Positions 26,275 through 34,152 of a stretch of 35,045 nt of DNA are shown here, in pieces (positions within the stretch are counted from its first letter, which is position 1; each line of letters begins with the position of its first letter). The stretch is from Alistipes sp. Its GTDB lineage: Bacteria > Bacteroidota > Bacteroidia > Bacteroidales > Rikenellaceae. Location of the stretch: assembly GCA_019422485.1 (NCBI GenBank), contig JAHZDG010000021.1, forward strand, positions 1-35,045, read 5' to 3'. The translations under genes were made by a program, and so were the position numbers. The notes below the pieces were generated by a model. That model ran no database searches and was not told the origin of the DNA. It saw only the letters and a program-made list of their open reading frames with translations.

Positions 26275-27492
26275 ATGTTTGACGTACAAAAAATACGGGA
26301 AGATTTCCCGATCCTGTCCCGGGAAGTAAACGGAAAACCTTTGGTCTATCTCGACAGTGGGGCTACGGCCCAAAAGCCGCAGGTCGTCATCGATAAGGTC
26401 GATGAATTGCATCGTTCATGTAATGCGAATATTCACCGCGGTTTTCACCGTCTGAGCGAAGAGACGACCGAAGCCTATGAAGTGGCGCGGGAAGAGGTGC
26501 GTCGATTTATCGGGGCGGCTTCGACTCGGGAGATCGTTTTTACGGCGGGGGCAACCGCTTCGATCAATACGGTGGCTTACAGCTTTTCTGAACGTTATCT
26601 GCAGAAAGGGGATAACGTGATTGTCACCGAGATGGAACACCACTCCAATATTGTTCCCTGGCAGTTGGTCTGCGAACGCAAAGGGGCTACGCTGCGTGTA
26701 TTGCCTTTCGATGATGCGGGACGGTTGATGATCGAAAAGTTACCCGAACTGTTGGACGAACGGACCCGTATCGTGTGCGTTACCCAAGCCTCCAATGTGT
26801 TGGGAACCTGTCCTCCGCTGCCGGAGATCATCCGGATGGCACATGCTGCCGGGGTGCCGGTGCTGGTAGACGGTTGTCAGGGAGTTGTTCATGGAGGTGT
26901 GGATGTGACGGCCCTGGATTGCGATTTTTATGCGTTTTCGGGGCATAAATTGTACGGCCCGACAGGCATCGGCGTGTTGTATGGCAAAGAAAAATGGCTG
27001 GCGGAAATACCTCCTTTTATGGGAGGGGGGGACATGGTTGCCACCGTATCGTTTACCGGTACGACCTATGCCGAATTGCCGCTGAAATTCGAGGCCGGAA
27101 CTGCCAATTACATTGGGGCGATCGGATTGGGTGAAGCGATCCGGTATTTGAACTCGTTGGATTTGGCGGGAGTGGCTCAGCATGAAGAAGAGTTGTTGAA
27201 ACGTACGACCGACTGTTTGTCTTCCATCGATGGTGTGCGGATCTATGGTACACAGCCCGGTAAGTGCGGGATCGTATCGTTTACGATCGATGGAACCCAC
27301 CCGTATGATGTCGGCATGATTCTCGATAAAATGGGGGTGGCGGTGCGAACCGGAACCCATTGTGCCGAGCCGGTCATGACGCATTATGGTTTGACTTCGA
27401 TGACCAGGGTGTCGCTGGGCCTGTATAACACCCTCGAAGAAATCGACGTTCTGGAGGCAGCTGTGCGACGGGCCGCCCGCATGTTGCGGTAA
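26275..27492 (+). CDS. sufS: Cysteine desulfurase SufS
   Basis: SufS (405 residues) is the PLP-dependent group II desulfurase that takes sulfur from cysteine for SufBCD. Visible are YLDSGATAQKP near the N-terminus, EMEHHSNIVPWQ (119-130), the PLP-contacting VDGCQG (198-203), the Schiff-base Lys225 in FSGHKLYGPTGIG and the persulfide Cys363 in RTGTHCAEPVM with the short group II loop. The DGCQGVVHGGVD segment differs slightly from the more usual DGAQAVPH form. No sufE or sufU gene follows, so the sulfur acceptor is encoded elsewhere. Confidence 0.96.
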   Translation: MFDVQKIREDFPILSREVNGKPLVYLDSGATAQKPQVVIDKVDELHRSCNANIHRGFHRLSEETTEAYEVAREEVRRFIGAASTREIVFTAGATASINTVAYSFSERYLQKGDNVIVTEMEHHSNIVPWQLVCERKGATLRVLPFDDAGRLMIEKLPELLDERTRIVCVTQASNVLGTCPPLPEIIRMAHAAGVPVLVDGCQGVVHGGVDVTALDCDFYAFSGHKLYGPTGIGVLYGKEKWLAEIPPFMGGGDMVATVSFTGTTYAELPLKFEAGTANYIGAIGLGEAIRYLNSLDLAGVAQHEEELLKRTTDCLSSIDGVRIYGTQPGKCGIVSFTIDGTHPYDVGMILDKMGVAVRTGTHCAEPVMTHYGLTSMTRVSLGLYNTLEEIDVLEAAVRRAARMLR

Positions 27493-27603
27493 GAAAAAGA
27501 CCGACGGGAACGTACGGAAATTAGCCCCGAACGAGGGCATCTTGATCGGAAGCTTATATCGTTTTATCGTCCGGCAGACGGAGCCGGAAGTATATCTTGT
27601 ATT

Positions 27604-28284
27604 ATGCCGTTTATCGTATTGGAAGGACTGGATGGGGCCGGGAAGTCGACCCAGGTCAAACTGCTGCAACAACGACTCGCAGAAGCGGGTAAATCGTATG
27701 AATACCTTCATTTTCCCCGCTTCGATGCGCCGGTTTACGGCGATCTGGTGGCTCGTTTTCTGCGCGGGGAGTTGGGGAGTGTCGAGAGTGTGAATCCCTA
27801 CCTGGTGGCTTTGATTTATGCCGGAGATCGGGCCGAAGCGGCCGATCTGATTCGGGGCTGGCTGCAGGACGGCAAGGTGGTCATTGTCGACCGTTATGTC
27901 TATTCCAATGTGGCGTATCAGTGTGCGAAAGTCGACGATGAGGCCGAACGAAACCGTTTGCGGGACTGGATCGTCGATCTGGAATACGCGCATCATGCCA
28001 TTCCTCGGCCCGATGTTTCGCTTTTTTTAGACGTTCCGTTTTCATTTACCCGTCGCAAGTTGGAGGAAAACCGCGAAGGCGAGGATCGTCAATATTTACA
28101 AGGGAAAACCGATATTCATGAAGCCTCGCTCTCGTTGCAGGAACGGGTGCGTCAGGTGTACCTGGCTCAGGAGGCTTTGGATCCGAACTTTGGAGTGATC
28201 TCCTGTGCCGATGCTCAGGGCGGAATGTTGCCGCCCGACGCCATCTTTGCCCGCCTTATGGAGCGCCTTTCCGCTTGGCTGTAA
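27604..28284 (+). CDS. tmk: Thymidylate kinase
   Basis: Tmk (226 residues) phosphorylates dTMP to dTDP with ATP, an essential step of dTTP supply. It has the P-loop EGLDGAGKST (7-16), the substrate motif FPRFDAPVYG, the DRY motif in VIVDRYVYSNVAYQ and a LID-like ENREGEDRQYLQGKTDIHE. The length is slightly above that of enterobacterial enzymes. It lies 111 bases after sufS in the same direction. A short GC hairpin (27571-27587) in that gap lacks a T-tract, so read-through from suf is possible. Confidence 0.95.
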   Translation: MPFIVLEGLDGAGKSTQVKLLQQRLAEAGKSYEYLHFPRFDAPVYGDLVARFLRGELGSVESVNPYLVALIYAGDRAEAADLIRGWLQDGKVVIVDRYVYSNVAYQCAKVDDEAERNRLRDWIVDLEYAHHAIPRPDVSLFLDVPFSFTRRKLEENREGEDRQYLQGKTDIHEASLSLQERVRQVYLAQEALDPNFGVISCADAQGGMLPPDAIFARLMERLSAWL

Positions 28285-28340
28285 GCTGATTCTAAGGGAA
28301 AAGTAGACGGACACAGGGTACAATCGTCGAGAAAAAAGTG

Positions 28341-28348
28341 TATATTTG
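28341..28348 (+). promoter_or_regulatory. -7 box before the BT_3928-like gene
   Basis: TATATTTG matches TAnnTTTG fully, 27 bases before the start. No -33 TTTG at the right spacing. Confidence 0.5.
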
Positions 28349-28375
28349 TTACCATCCGGATTTTGACTTTGTACG

Positions 28376-29659
28376 ATGATGAGACGTTACTCGACCTTAA
28401 GCGGAGTGATCCGCCTGTTGTTGGCCTTGGTGTTTATTTTCTCAGGCTTTGTCAAGGGGGTGGATCCCTGGGGAACCGCCATCAAATTGGATGAATATTT
28501 CCAGGCCTTCGGGCTGGATTTCTTGTCGGGTGCCCGCTATTTCTTTTCGGTGCTTCTGTCGGCAGCCGAAATGTTGTTAGGGTTTTGCCTGCTGTTTCGG
28601 CAGGGAGGGAGGTTGACTTCGCGGCTGATTTTGTGGGTGATGATCTTATTTACGGCGCTGACTCTGGTGTTGGCCATATGGAATCCGGTTTCGGATTGCG
28701 GGTGCTTCGGCGATGCCGTGAAGTTGACCAATTGGCAGACGTTTTATAAAAATCTGGTTCTGTTGCTGTTTGCCGTTCTGACGGTACAGGCCGACCGTCC
28801 CTCGCAGGATGCCTGGTGTGCGCCGGTTCTGCCCGAAAAAAATCAAATTTTGGGTTTTGCCCTCGGCTTTTGTTTCCTGTTGTTCTCTTTAGGGGTGGGA
28901 TTATACAGCCTGCGCCATTTGCCGATTATCGATTTTCTGCCCTATAAAGTCGGTGTCAAGTTGTCGGCAGAAGCTCAGCCGGTAGAGGCTCCGCGTGAAG
29001 CGATTCTGATTTACCGGGATCGTACGAACGGACAGTTGGCGGAATTCTCGTTGCAGGATACGACCTGGCAGGACTCGACCCGTTGGGAGTTTGTCGATAC
29101 CCGTTTCGTGGATGCACCGCTGCCGAAGGTGGAACAATCATCGTTGGAAACGGTCGATTTTTCGGTTTTCGACGAGCAAGGGGATGTAGCGGCCGGTTGG
29201 TTGGCCTCGAAAGATCCGTGGTTCTTGATTACGTTGAGCGATCTGTCGCCGATGGATGAAAAATGCCAACAGCGCTATGCCGATCTGTTGGCCTATGCCC
29301 GTGAGCAGGCGATCTCGGTTTATGCGGCGACTGCGGTTACTTTGCCGGAAGATAAAGTGTTGCATTTGGGGAGCGAGCAGGTGCCTTTGTTCAATATCGA
29401 TGGAACGATGTTGAAATCCTTGATCCGGGCACATCGTGGGTTGGTGTTGTTCCAGGACGGTACGTTGTTGGCCAAATGGAATTGTCGGGATATTCCCCGG
29501 TTTAGCGAACAGTATGCCGGTCGCGGTGTGCTGTCGGTGTTGGCGGAGGCGCCCGTCAGGGCCCGTCAATCTTGGTTGTTAGGAGTGATGATCGGGGTGT
29601 TGGCCGTACTGTATGTGATTTGGTGGAGGTATCGTTGTTATGTGCGGAAAGGCCGATGA
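28376..29659 (+). CDS. MauE/DoxX-like membrane protein with thioredoxin-like C-terminus (BT_3928 family)
   Basis: This 427-residue inner-membrane protein resembles the Bacteroidota BT_3928 family. Residues 1-180 have about five membrane segments in DoxX/MauE style, including LALVFIFSGFVKGVDPWGTAIKL near the start and PVSDCGCFGDAVKLTNWQTFYKN with Cys108 and Cys110. The region at about 270-390 (WFLITLSDLSPMDEKC, then VPLFNIDGTMLKS, GLVLFQDGTLLAKWN) looks like a thioredoxin fold that has lost its CXXC. A last membrane helix is near 405-422. A role in periplasmic thiol or redox handling is inference. Alternative start: the second Met, at 28379. It ends at a terminator. Confidence 0.82.
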   Translation: MMRRYSTLSGVIRLLLALVFIFSGFVKGVDPWGTAIKLDEYFQAFGLDFLSGARYFFSVLLSAAEMLLGFCLLFRQGGRLTSRLILWVMILFTALTLVLAIWNPVSDCGCFGDAVKLTNWQTFYKNLVLLLFAVLTVQADRPSQDAWCAPVLPEKNQILGFALGFCFLLFSLGVGLYSLRHLPIIDFLPYKVGVKLSAEAQPVEAPREAILIYRDRTNGQLAEFSLQDTTWQDSTRWEFVDTRFVDAPLPKVEQSSLETVDFSVFDEQGDVAAGWLASKDPWFLITLSDLSPMDEKCQQRYADLLAYAREQAISVYAATAVTLPEDKVLHLGSEQVPLFNIDGTMLKSLIRAHRGLVLFQDGTLLAKWNCRDIPRFSEQYAGRGVLSVLAEAPVRARQSWLLGVMIGVLAVLYVIWWRYRCYVRKGR

Positions 29660-29680
29660 TTCTCCATGAATACGAGATAG

Positions 29681-29716
29681 AAAGGAGTGCTTGTTGTCAG
29701 GCACTCCTTTGTTTTA
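29681..29716 (+). terminator. Intrinsic terminator after the BT_3928-like gene
   Basis: AAAGGAGTGC (29681-29690) pairs with GCACTCCTTT (29701-29710), with further TG/CA pairing in the loop, followed by GTTTTA. It lies between convergent genes and may also stop transcription from the minus side, though the T-tract there is poor. Confidence 0.8.
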
Positions 29717-29752
29717 TGAAAATGAACATAGTTCTATCCGTAAGATACCGGA

Positions 29753-30370
29753 TTAGGGAAGCGGTGCTGCGAGAACGGGAGGTGTCTGAGGGCATACAGC
29801 TTGCCGCATGATACCCCGCAAAAAATCCAGACAGGCTTGGTGGTCGAGGAGAAAGGTCTCCAGGTAGGCCGTTAACGCAAAATGAAAGTTTAGCTCCTCT
29901 TTCCCTTTTTCAGAGGGAACAGAGGGGGCGATGACCGCCGGTTGGTAGGGAATCGAGACGATCTGTTCTAAAATCATTTGACGATAGAGAAACGTGGAAA
30001 GTCTATCCTGGACGGAAGGTTCGGTGTGGGAGGTCGGGTGCGGAAGATGACCGGAGGGTTCGGCATCGGCAAGAAAGGCGGATAACAGATCGAGCTTTTC
30101 ATCCCGTTGTTCGATGGCTTGCAGCAGCGGCTGCAGACTTTCGCTTACGTCGTTCAGGTCGAGGTCTTGGAGATCGAACGAGTCGAAATAGGGCCAAAGA
30201 CTTCCTTTGAATCCCGTCAGCCGATGTGTGGCGACCACGGATTGGCGAAGGGATGAAAAAGATCGGGTATGGTTTCCTGAATGGTGTTGTTGAACGGCTT
30301 GGGTCAGGTGGGTTTGCGCCAGGTTGAGCTGGGCGAGGTCGGAGCTTCCTCCGAAAAGGGCTTGATGCAT
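29753..30370 (-). CDS. Orphan hypothetical protein, 205 residues
   Basis: I do not recognise this protein. It is predicted mostly helical, soluble and without a signal peptide. It starts with a Gln/His/Ser-rich helical part (LAQLNLAQTHLTQAVQQHHSGNH, cut here for length), has an acidic middle (DSFDLQDLDLNDVSESL) and ends with NFHFALTAYLETFLLDHQACLDF and a Pro-rich tail. Codon use is orderly but richer in CTC, CCC and CAA than its neighbours. The same frame is closed by TGA 12 bases upstream, so the ATG at 30370 is the first possible Met. No consensus promoter or ribosome site is visible. It is either a lineage-specific gene, possibly acquired, or a chance open frame; I lean to a real gene. Confidence 0.5.
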   Translation of the reverse strand: MHQALFGGSSDLAQLNLAQTHLTQAVQQHHSGNHTRSFSSLRQSVVATHRLTGFKGSLWPYFDSFDLQDLDLNDVSESLQPLLQAIEQRDEKLDLLSAFLADAEPSGHLPHPTSHTEPSVQDRLSTFLYRQMILEQIVSIPYQPAVIAPSVPSEKGKEELNFHFALTAYLETFLLDHQACLDFLRGIMRQAVCPQTPPVLAAPLP

Positions 30371-30562
30371 AAAGTTGATGAGTCAGAAAATGGGAGATGA
30401 AATCATTTGTCGCACGGATGAGCTGTTGGGCGACATACTGCGATAGGTCCTTGTTTTAAGGTCAATTACCGTGCCAGGTTTTCTTTGTGGCGGATGGGGG
30501 GCTGAGTGGGGTGGTTTTCTCAGCGAAAAGGGGTGTTTCAAAGACAGAGGGCCTGCTTTCCC

Positions 30563-30595
30563 CGAAAAAGAAAAGGGTCCTGCATGGCAGGACCC
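30563..30595 (-). terminator. Intrinsic terminator after the GNAT-like gene
   Basis: GGGTCCTGC (30575-30583) pairs with GCAGGACCC (30587-30595). On the minus strand it is followed by TTTTCTTTTTC. It lies about 60 bases past the stop and separates the GNAT-like gene from the orphan gene at 29753-30370. Confidence 0.88.
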
Positions 30596-30657
30596 TCGGT
30601 ATGAGACAGATGATTCAGACGATGCTGACGGTACGATCGCGGAGATCGTTTTGGATC

Positions 30658-31911
30658 TTATCGGGCGGTTTGAGTTTCGGACGCAGTCGAGGTTGAGGTG
30701 TTGTTCGACTGCTTTTTGACACGCATGCGCGGAGCCCGGTGGAACTCTTTGGTGCGATCGAACAAATAGCGGTAGGTCGTGAACATCCGATAGGGTTTGG
30801 CGTTGACCAGCGTTTCCACCACCCGCATCATCAACGGGTTGAAGTCGCCTACCCAAACCAGTTCCAGCCCTTTGGGATAGTGTTTCAATGTACCTAACGC
30901 CACTTCCTGTTCGAAACGTTCGATCATGCCGGATTCGATTCCTTTGCCCTGGAATTCGGGGACAACCCCGAAAATCAGTCCCATGATCCGATCCGATTTG
31001 TGAGAGACTTTGAGTCGCCACAAGAAACGCAACTTGTTGATCCATCCGAATTTTCCGTGGAAGGGTTCGATGACGCCGTTCAGATCGGGCACCATCAGGA
31101 AAAATCCGATGGGTTGGTCGTTGTAATAGGCGAAATACATCAGCTTTTCGTCGATGATGGGCTTCATGGTTTTCAGCAGCGCCATCGTATGTTCCCGGTC
31201 GATGGGTTTTACCCCGTCGAATTTGGCCCATGCGCCATTATAGATGGTCATGAAGTCATCGACATAGCTGTTAAGCCGTTTTTTGTGGAGATGGTCGAAA
31301 CGGTAGGCCGGTTCCTCTTTAAGTCGTTTGACCCGTTCGTAGACGTTGGGAGGGAAAAGACCCGCCTTGAGTTCCCGAAAATAGGTGTGTTGGTTGAAAT
31401 AGTTTTGGAAACCGTAGTTCTCGAACAACGCCATATAATATTCGGGATTGTAGGGACATCCGTACATCGGCTTATCGTCAAACCCTTTCACCAGCAAGCC
31501 CCACCATGAATCCCGGTCTCCGAAGTTGATGGGACCGTCCATGGCTTCGATGCCTCGGGCTTTCAGCCATTGCTGACAGGCGTCGAACATCAGGTTGGCA
31601 ACGGTTTGGTTGTCGATACATTCGAAAAAGCCGCAACCACCGGTGGGTTGGCCTTCCGAAGCGGCGACCAGTCCGCAGTTATAGAATGCGGCGATACGTC
31701 CGACCACTTCTCCCTGTTTGTTGCGGGCGATCCATCGGATGGCCTCTCCGTCCTGGAACAGTTCGTTGACCCGAGGGTTGAATCGTCCCCGGATGTCGTT
31801 GTCCAGCGGACAAACCCAATAAGGATTGTTTTTGTAAATGCGTTTAGGCAGGTCAAGGAACTCCCGCTCTAAACGAGCGGAAGTGACCTCTTCCAGTGTG
31901 TATTCGTTCAT
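30658..31911 (-). CDS. GNAT-superfamily-like protein (YghO-like)
   Basis: This 417-residue cytoplasmic protein resembles large GNAT-like proteins found across Bacteroidota. The N-terminal part (LPKRIYKNNPYWVCPLDND, RWIARNKQGEVVGRIAAFYN) looks like one acetyltransferase-type fold. The middle has GPINFGDRDSWWGLLVKGFD and PYNPEYYMALFENYGF. The C-terminal half (FGVVPEFQGKGIESGMIERF) has a Q-x-x-G-x-G/A-like acetyl-CoA loop. The substrate is unknown. It lies 50 bases after the GH78-like gene with only a small hairpin (31938-31953, no T-tract) between, so the two may be co-transcribed. It ends in a Ser/Thr/Asn-rich tail. Confidence 0.8.
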   Translation of the reverse strand: MNEYTLEEVTSARLEREFLDLPKRIYKNNPYWVCPLDNDIRGRFNPRVNELFQDGEAIRWIARNKQGEVVGRIAAFYNCGLVAASEGQPTGGCGFFECIDNQTVANLMFDACQQWLKARGIEAMDGPINFGDRDSWWGLLVKGFDDKPMYGCPYNPEYYMALFENYGFQNYFNQHTYFRELKAGLFPPNVYERVKRLKEEPAYRFDHLHKKRLNSYVDDFMTIYNGAWAKFDGVKPIDREHTMALLKTMKPIIDEKLMYFAYYNDQPIGFFLMVPDLNGVIEPFHGKFGWINKLRFLWRLKVSHKSDRIMGLIFGVVPEFQGKGIESGMIERFEQEVALGTLKHYPKGLELVWVGDFNPLMMRVVETLVNAKPYRMFTTYRYLFDRTKEFHRAPRMRVKKQSNNTSTSTASETQTAR

Positions 31912-31961
31912 GCCGTTATATTTCTGTTACAGTGTTGCCTGCCAAAGAGCAGGAAATCTGA

Positions 31962-34058
31962 TTAGGGAATACTTTCCGTGTAGGTTTTCCCTTGATAGAC
32001 GGCTTGAGCCCCGGCCGGAATCTTGACGGAGATTTTACCGTCGGTCATCGTGGCTTCGATGTCGCCTTGAGGGGTAGGAATAATAGTGTGAATATTTTTC
32101 ACAGAGGTGATCTTCGGATCAACGGAGAAGACTTTCCAACCGTCGGCCAGCGGACGGATCCCAAGTAGTTCGCCCGGAATCAGTGCGGCCGGACCACTAC
32201 TCCAACCGTGGCACAGGCTCTTGCCATAGGGGCGTTTGTAGAAGGTATACATTTTGTCCGGACCTTCGTTGGGATCATATCCTTCCCAGAAGCTGGTGGC
32301 TCCTTTGTCGATCATGCCGCCCCAATATTCTTTCATCTGACGGAGCATGTCTTCACCTTGACCCAGACGAGCCAGTGCCATGTATTCGAATGCCATCATG
32401 TAAGGCGTGCCGACTTGTTGTACGGTGGTATCGCTCAACGTGCGGATGATGCTTTCATATTGGCTTTCGGGAGCCAGACCCGAAATAACGGCCAGGAAGT
32501 TGGCATGGCGGTTCGGGCCGGATTCTTCGTTGAGCATCCCGCGCCAAGCACCGCGTTGAGCATCGTAACCTCTTTCGAGCAGGACGGTTTTCAAAGTGTC
32601 CGATTTGGCCCGCCAGTAAGCAGCCATTTCCGGTTCGTTCATGCGGTCGGCCAGTTTGGCAACACTTTGCTGAGCCCACCACCACAATACTTGCAGGGCT
32701 CCTTCTTTTTCGACATTCACCCAGTCGAGGAATAACCAGGCGTTGCCCGGGATCAACAGACCATCCTTGTCGCTGCGTTGTTCCAGCACGGAGACCATCT
32801 CTTTAATACGTTTCCATTCGCGTTTCAGGTGCAGTGTATCCCCGAAATAGAGTTGGAAGTTGTCTTGTGAGATCAGCCACCAAAGTGAATAGTCGACAAT
32901 GTTGTTGATGTTGGTTTCGGCGATGCCTTCACGGCCCAGTACGGCGATTGAGCGACGCACGATTTCCGGATCGGCAAAGGTGTAGGCATTGACCATCAAG
33001 CTGGTGGCAATGTCGCCGGCCCAGGGCAGACGGTCGCGTTTGACGCCGTCCAGGTGGAATTCATGCATGCACAGACGCAGGGTGTAGGCGCTGTTCATCC
33101 AGATTTGGTCCAGCAGCGGATCGCTCGAGGTGAACTCACCCTTGTATTGAGCCGGATAGGTGTAGGCGTCGCAGACTACATCTTTGATACCTTTGCCTTG
33201 CAGGGTCAGGTAGCGGAAGCCCAATGAGTGAACGGTGCGCCAGCGGTTGGGACCTACCTGAACCAGATCAAAACTCTGTTCCCGGTGTTTGAGCACGGTG
33301 TCCTGAGCTTCGGCCAGCGATTCACCGGCATAGAGTTCAGGTTTTTCGGAAGCGGTCAGCGATACAAAACCGAAAAGTTCACGACCGAAGTCGTAAGTCG
33401 AGCCGTCGATTTTTTCGGGTTGCAAAGCGATGGTCGGGGTTTCCATGCGGTGGGGCAGGCTGTCGCCCTGCAGCGGAGCGTATGCGCAGGGATAGTTCCA
33501 GTCGGTTCCGTCGGCGCAGGCCCGCCATCCGGCATCACGGGTCGAGCAGAATCCGTTTTCGATGCGCAGTGCAGGCGGTTCGTTCGGGGCCTGCAGTTTG
33601 ATGAGCAGGGTTTTGTGGGGATCGAGCGTCACCCGGTGCGGGGTACGTTGGTTCTGGCCCTTATAAATTTCTTTCCAGTCCTGGGTGATGGAGATGTCTC
33701 CGAATGCATAAATGTCGACGATGGCCGACGGTTCGGCCGGTTGGTTGCTTTCCTGTGCCGGAGACCACTGGAACCAGGCAGTATCTTTATAGTCGTAATA
33801 TTTGCCGGGATAAGCCACCCGGAGTTTCGCCTCTTTCATCCGTTTGATGAGCAGGGCGTGGCGATAGGCTTCCAGTTCCGTGTCGGCATACAACCAGGGG
33901 GCACCGTCCACTTCGGTAGTTTGCGGTACGACTTGAGTTCGTGAATAGGCCGGATCGACGGAAGTGATCGCGTCGCGTTTTGATTGTTGAGAAGAGGAGC
34001 AAGCTGTTTGAGCGATTGCCAGGGCACAAAGCCCGATCCAAAAGAGTTGTTTTTTCAT
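31962..34058 (-). CDS. GH78-like alpha-L-rhamnosidase-family lipoprotein
   Basis: This 698-residue protein has a lipoprotein signal (MKKQLFWIGLCALAIAQTAC, Cys20) and the architecture of a six-hairpin rhamnosidase. Beta-rich N-terminal domains (about 100-300) carry FGRELFGFVSL and SLGFRYLTLQG. The (alpha/alpha)6 catalytic domain (about 320-610) carries LRLCMHEFHLDGVKRDRLPWAGD, which fits the GH78 acid-catalyst motif, and TSFWEGYDP. A C-terminal beta domain (about 625-690) follows with GPAALIPGELLGIRPLADGW. It probably removes terminal rhamnose or a related sugar at the cell surface or in the periplasm. No SusC/SusD genes flank it. Family assignment is from motifs; exact specificity is unknown. 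Confidence 0.85.
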   Translation of the reverse strand: MKKQLFWIGLCALAIAQTACSSSQQSKRDAITSVDPAYSRTQVVPQTTEVDGAPWLYADTELEAYRHALLIKRMKEAKLRVAYPGKYYDYKDTAWFQWSPAQESNQPAEPSAIVDIYAFGDISITQDWKEIYKGQNQRTPHRVTLDPHKTLLIKLQAPNEPPALRIENGFCSTRDAGWRACADGTDWNYPCAYAPLQGDSLPHRMETPTIALQPEKIDGSTYDFGRELFGFVSLTASEKPELYAGESLAEAQDTVLKHREQSFDLVQVGPNRWRTVHSLGFRYLTLQGKGIKDVVCDAYTYPAQYKGEFTSSDPLLDQIWMNSAYTLRLCMHEFHLDGVKRDRLPWAGDIATSLMVNAYTFADPEIVRRSIAVLGREGIAETNINNIVDYSLWWLISQDNFQLYFGDTLHLKREWKRIKEMVSVLEQRSDKDGLLIPGNAWLFLDWVNVEKEGALQVLWWWAQQSVAKLADRMNEPEMAAYWRAKSDTLKTVLLERGYDAQRGAWRGMLNEESGPNRHANFLAVISGLAPESQYESIIRTLSDTTVQQVGTPYMMAFEYMALARLGQGEDMLRQMKEYWGGMIDKGATSFWEGYDPNEGPDKMYTFYKRPYGKSLCHGWSSGPAALIPGELLGIRPLADGWKVFSVDPKITSVKNIHTIIPTPQGDIEATMTDGKISVKIPAGAQAVYQGKTYTESIP

Positions 34059-34080
34059 AAAACGTATGATTGAAGCTCAA

Positions 34081-34088
34081 CAAAGATA
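34081..34088 (-). promoter_or_regulatory. -7 box of the GH78-like gene
   Basis: On the minus strand this reads TATCTTTG, a full match. The leader is about 20 bases. No -33 TTTG is visible; instead an inverted repeat ATTCCG-N9-CGGAAT (34092-34112) lies just upstream. Confidence 0.65.
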
Positions 34089-34125
34089 AGCATTCCGTTT
34101 TAAATTCGGAATTCATAGCATGTTA

Positions 34126-34152
34126 AGAAAAAAAGAGGAGGCCCCAGCCTCC
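34126..34152 (-). terminator. Intrinsic terminator closing the riboswitch transcript
   Basis: GGAGGC (34137-34142) pairs with GCCTCC (34147-34152) around CCCA. On the minus strand it is followed by TCT7CTT. It lies between the riboswitch region and the GH78 promoter and has no large gene directly upstream of it. Confidence 0.8.

Noticed and set aside
27571..27587. Hairpin CCGGC-N7-GCCGG before tmk as a terminator
   Set aside because: No T-tract follows and the stem is short.
25003..27996. Long minus-strand open frames over sufD, sufS and tmk
   Set aside because: No domains, and they are entirely antisense to well-conserved genes.
30383..31231. A 282-codon minus-strand open frame ending just before the orphan gene
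   Set aside because: Most of it overlaps the GNAT-like gene in another frame and crosses its terminator; only its in-frame stop before 30370 is worth noting.
31938..31953. Hairpin CCTGC-N6-GCAGG between the GH78-like and GNAT-like genes as a terminator
   Set aside because: No T-tract on the minus strand, so co-transcription remains likely.
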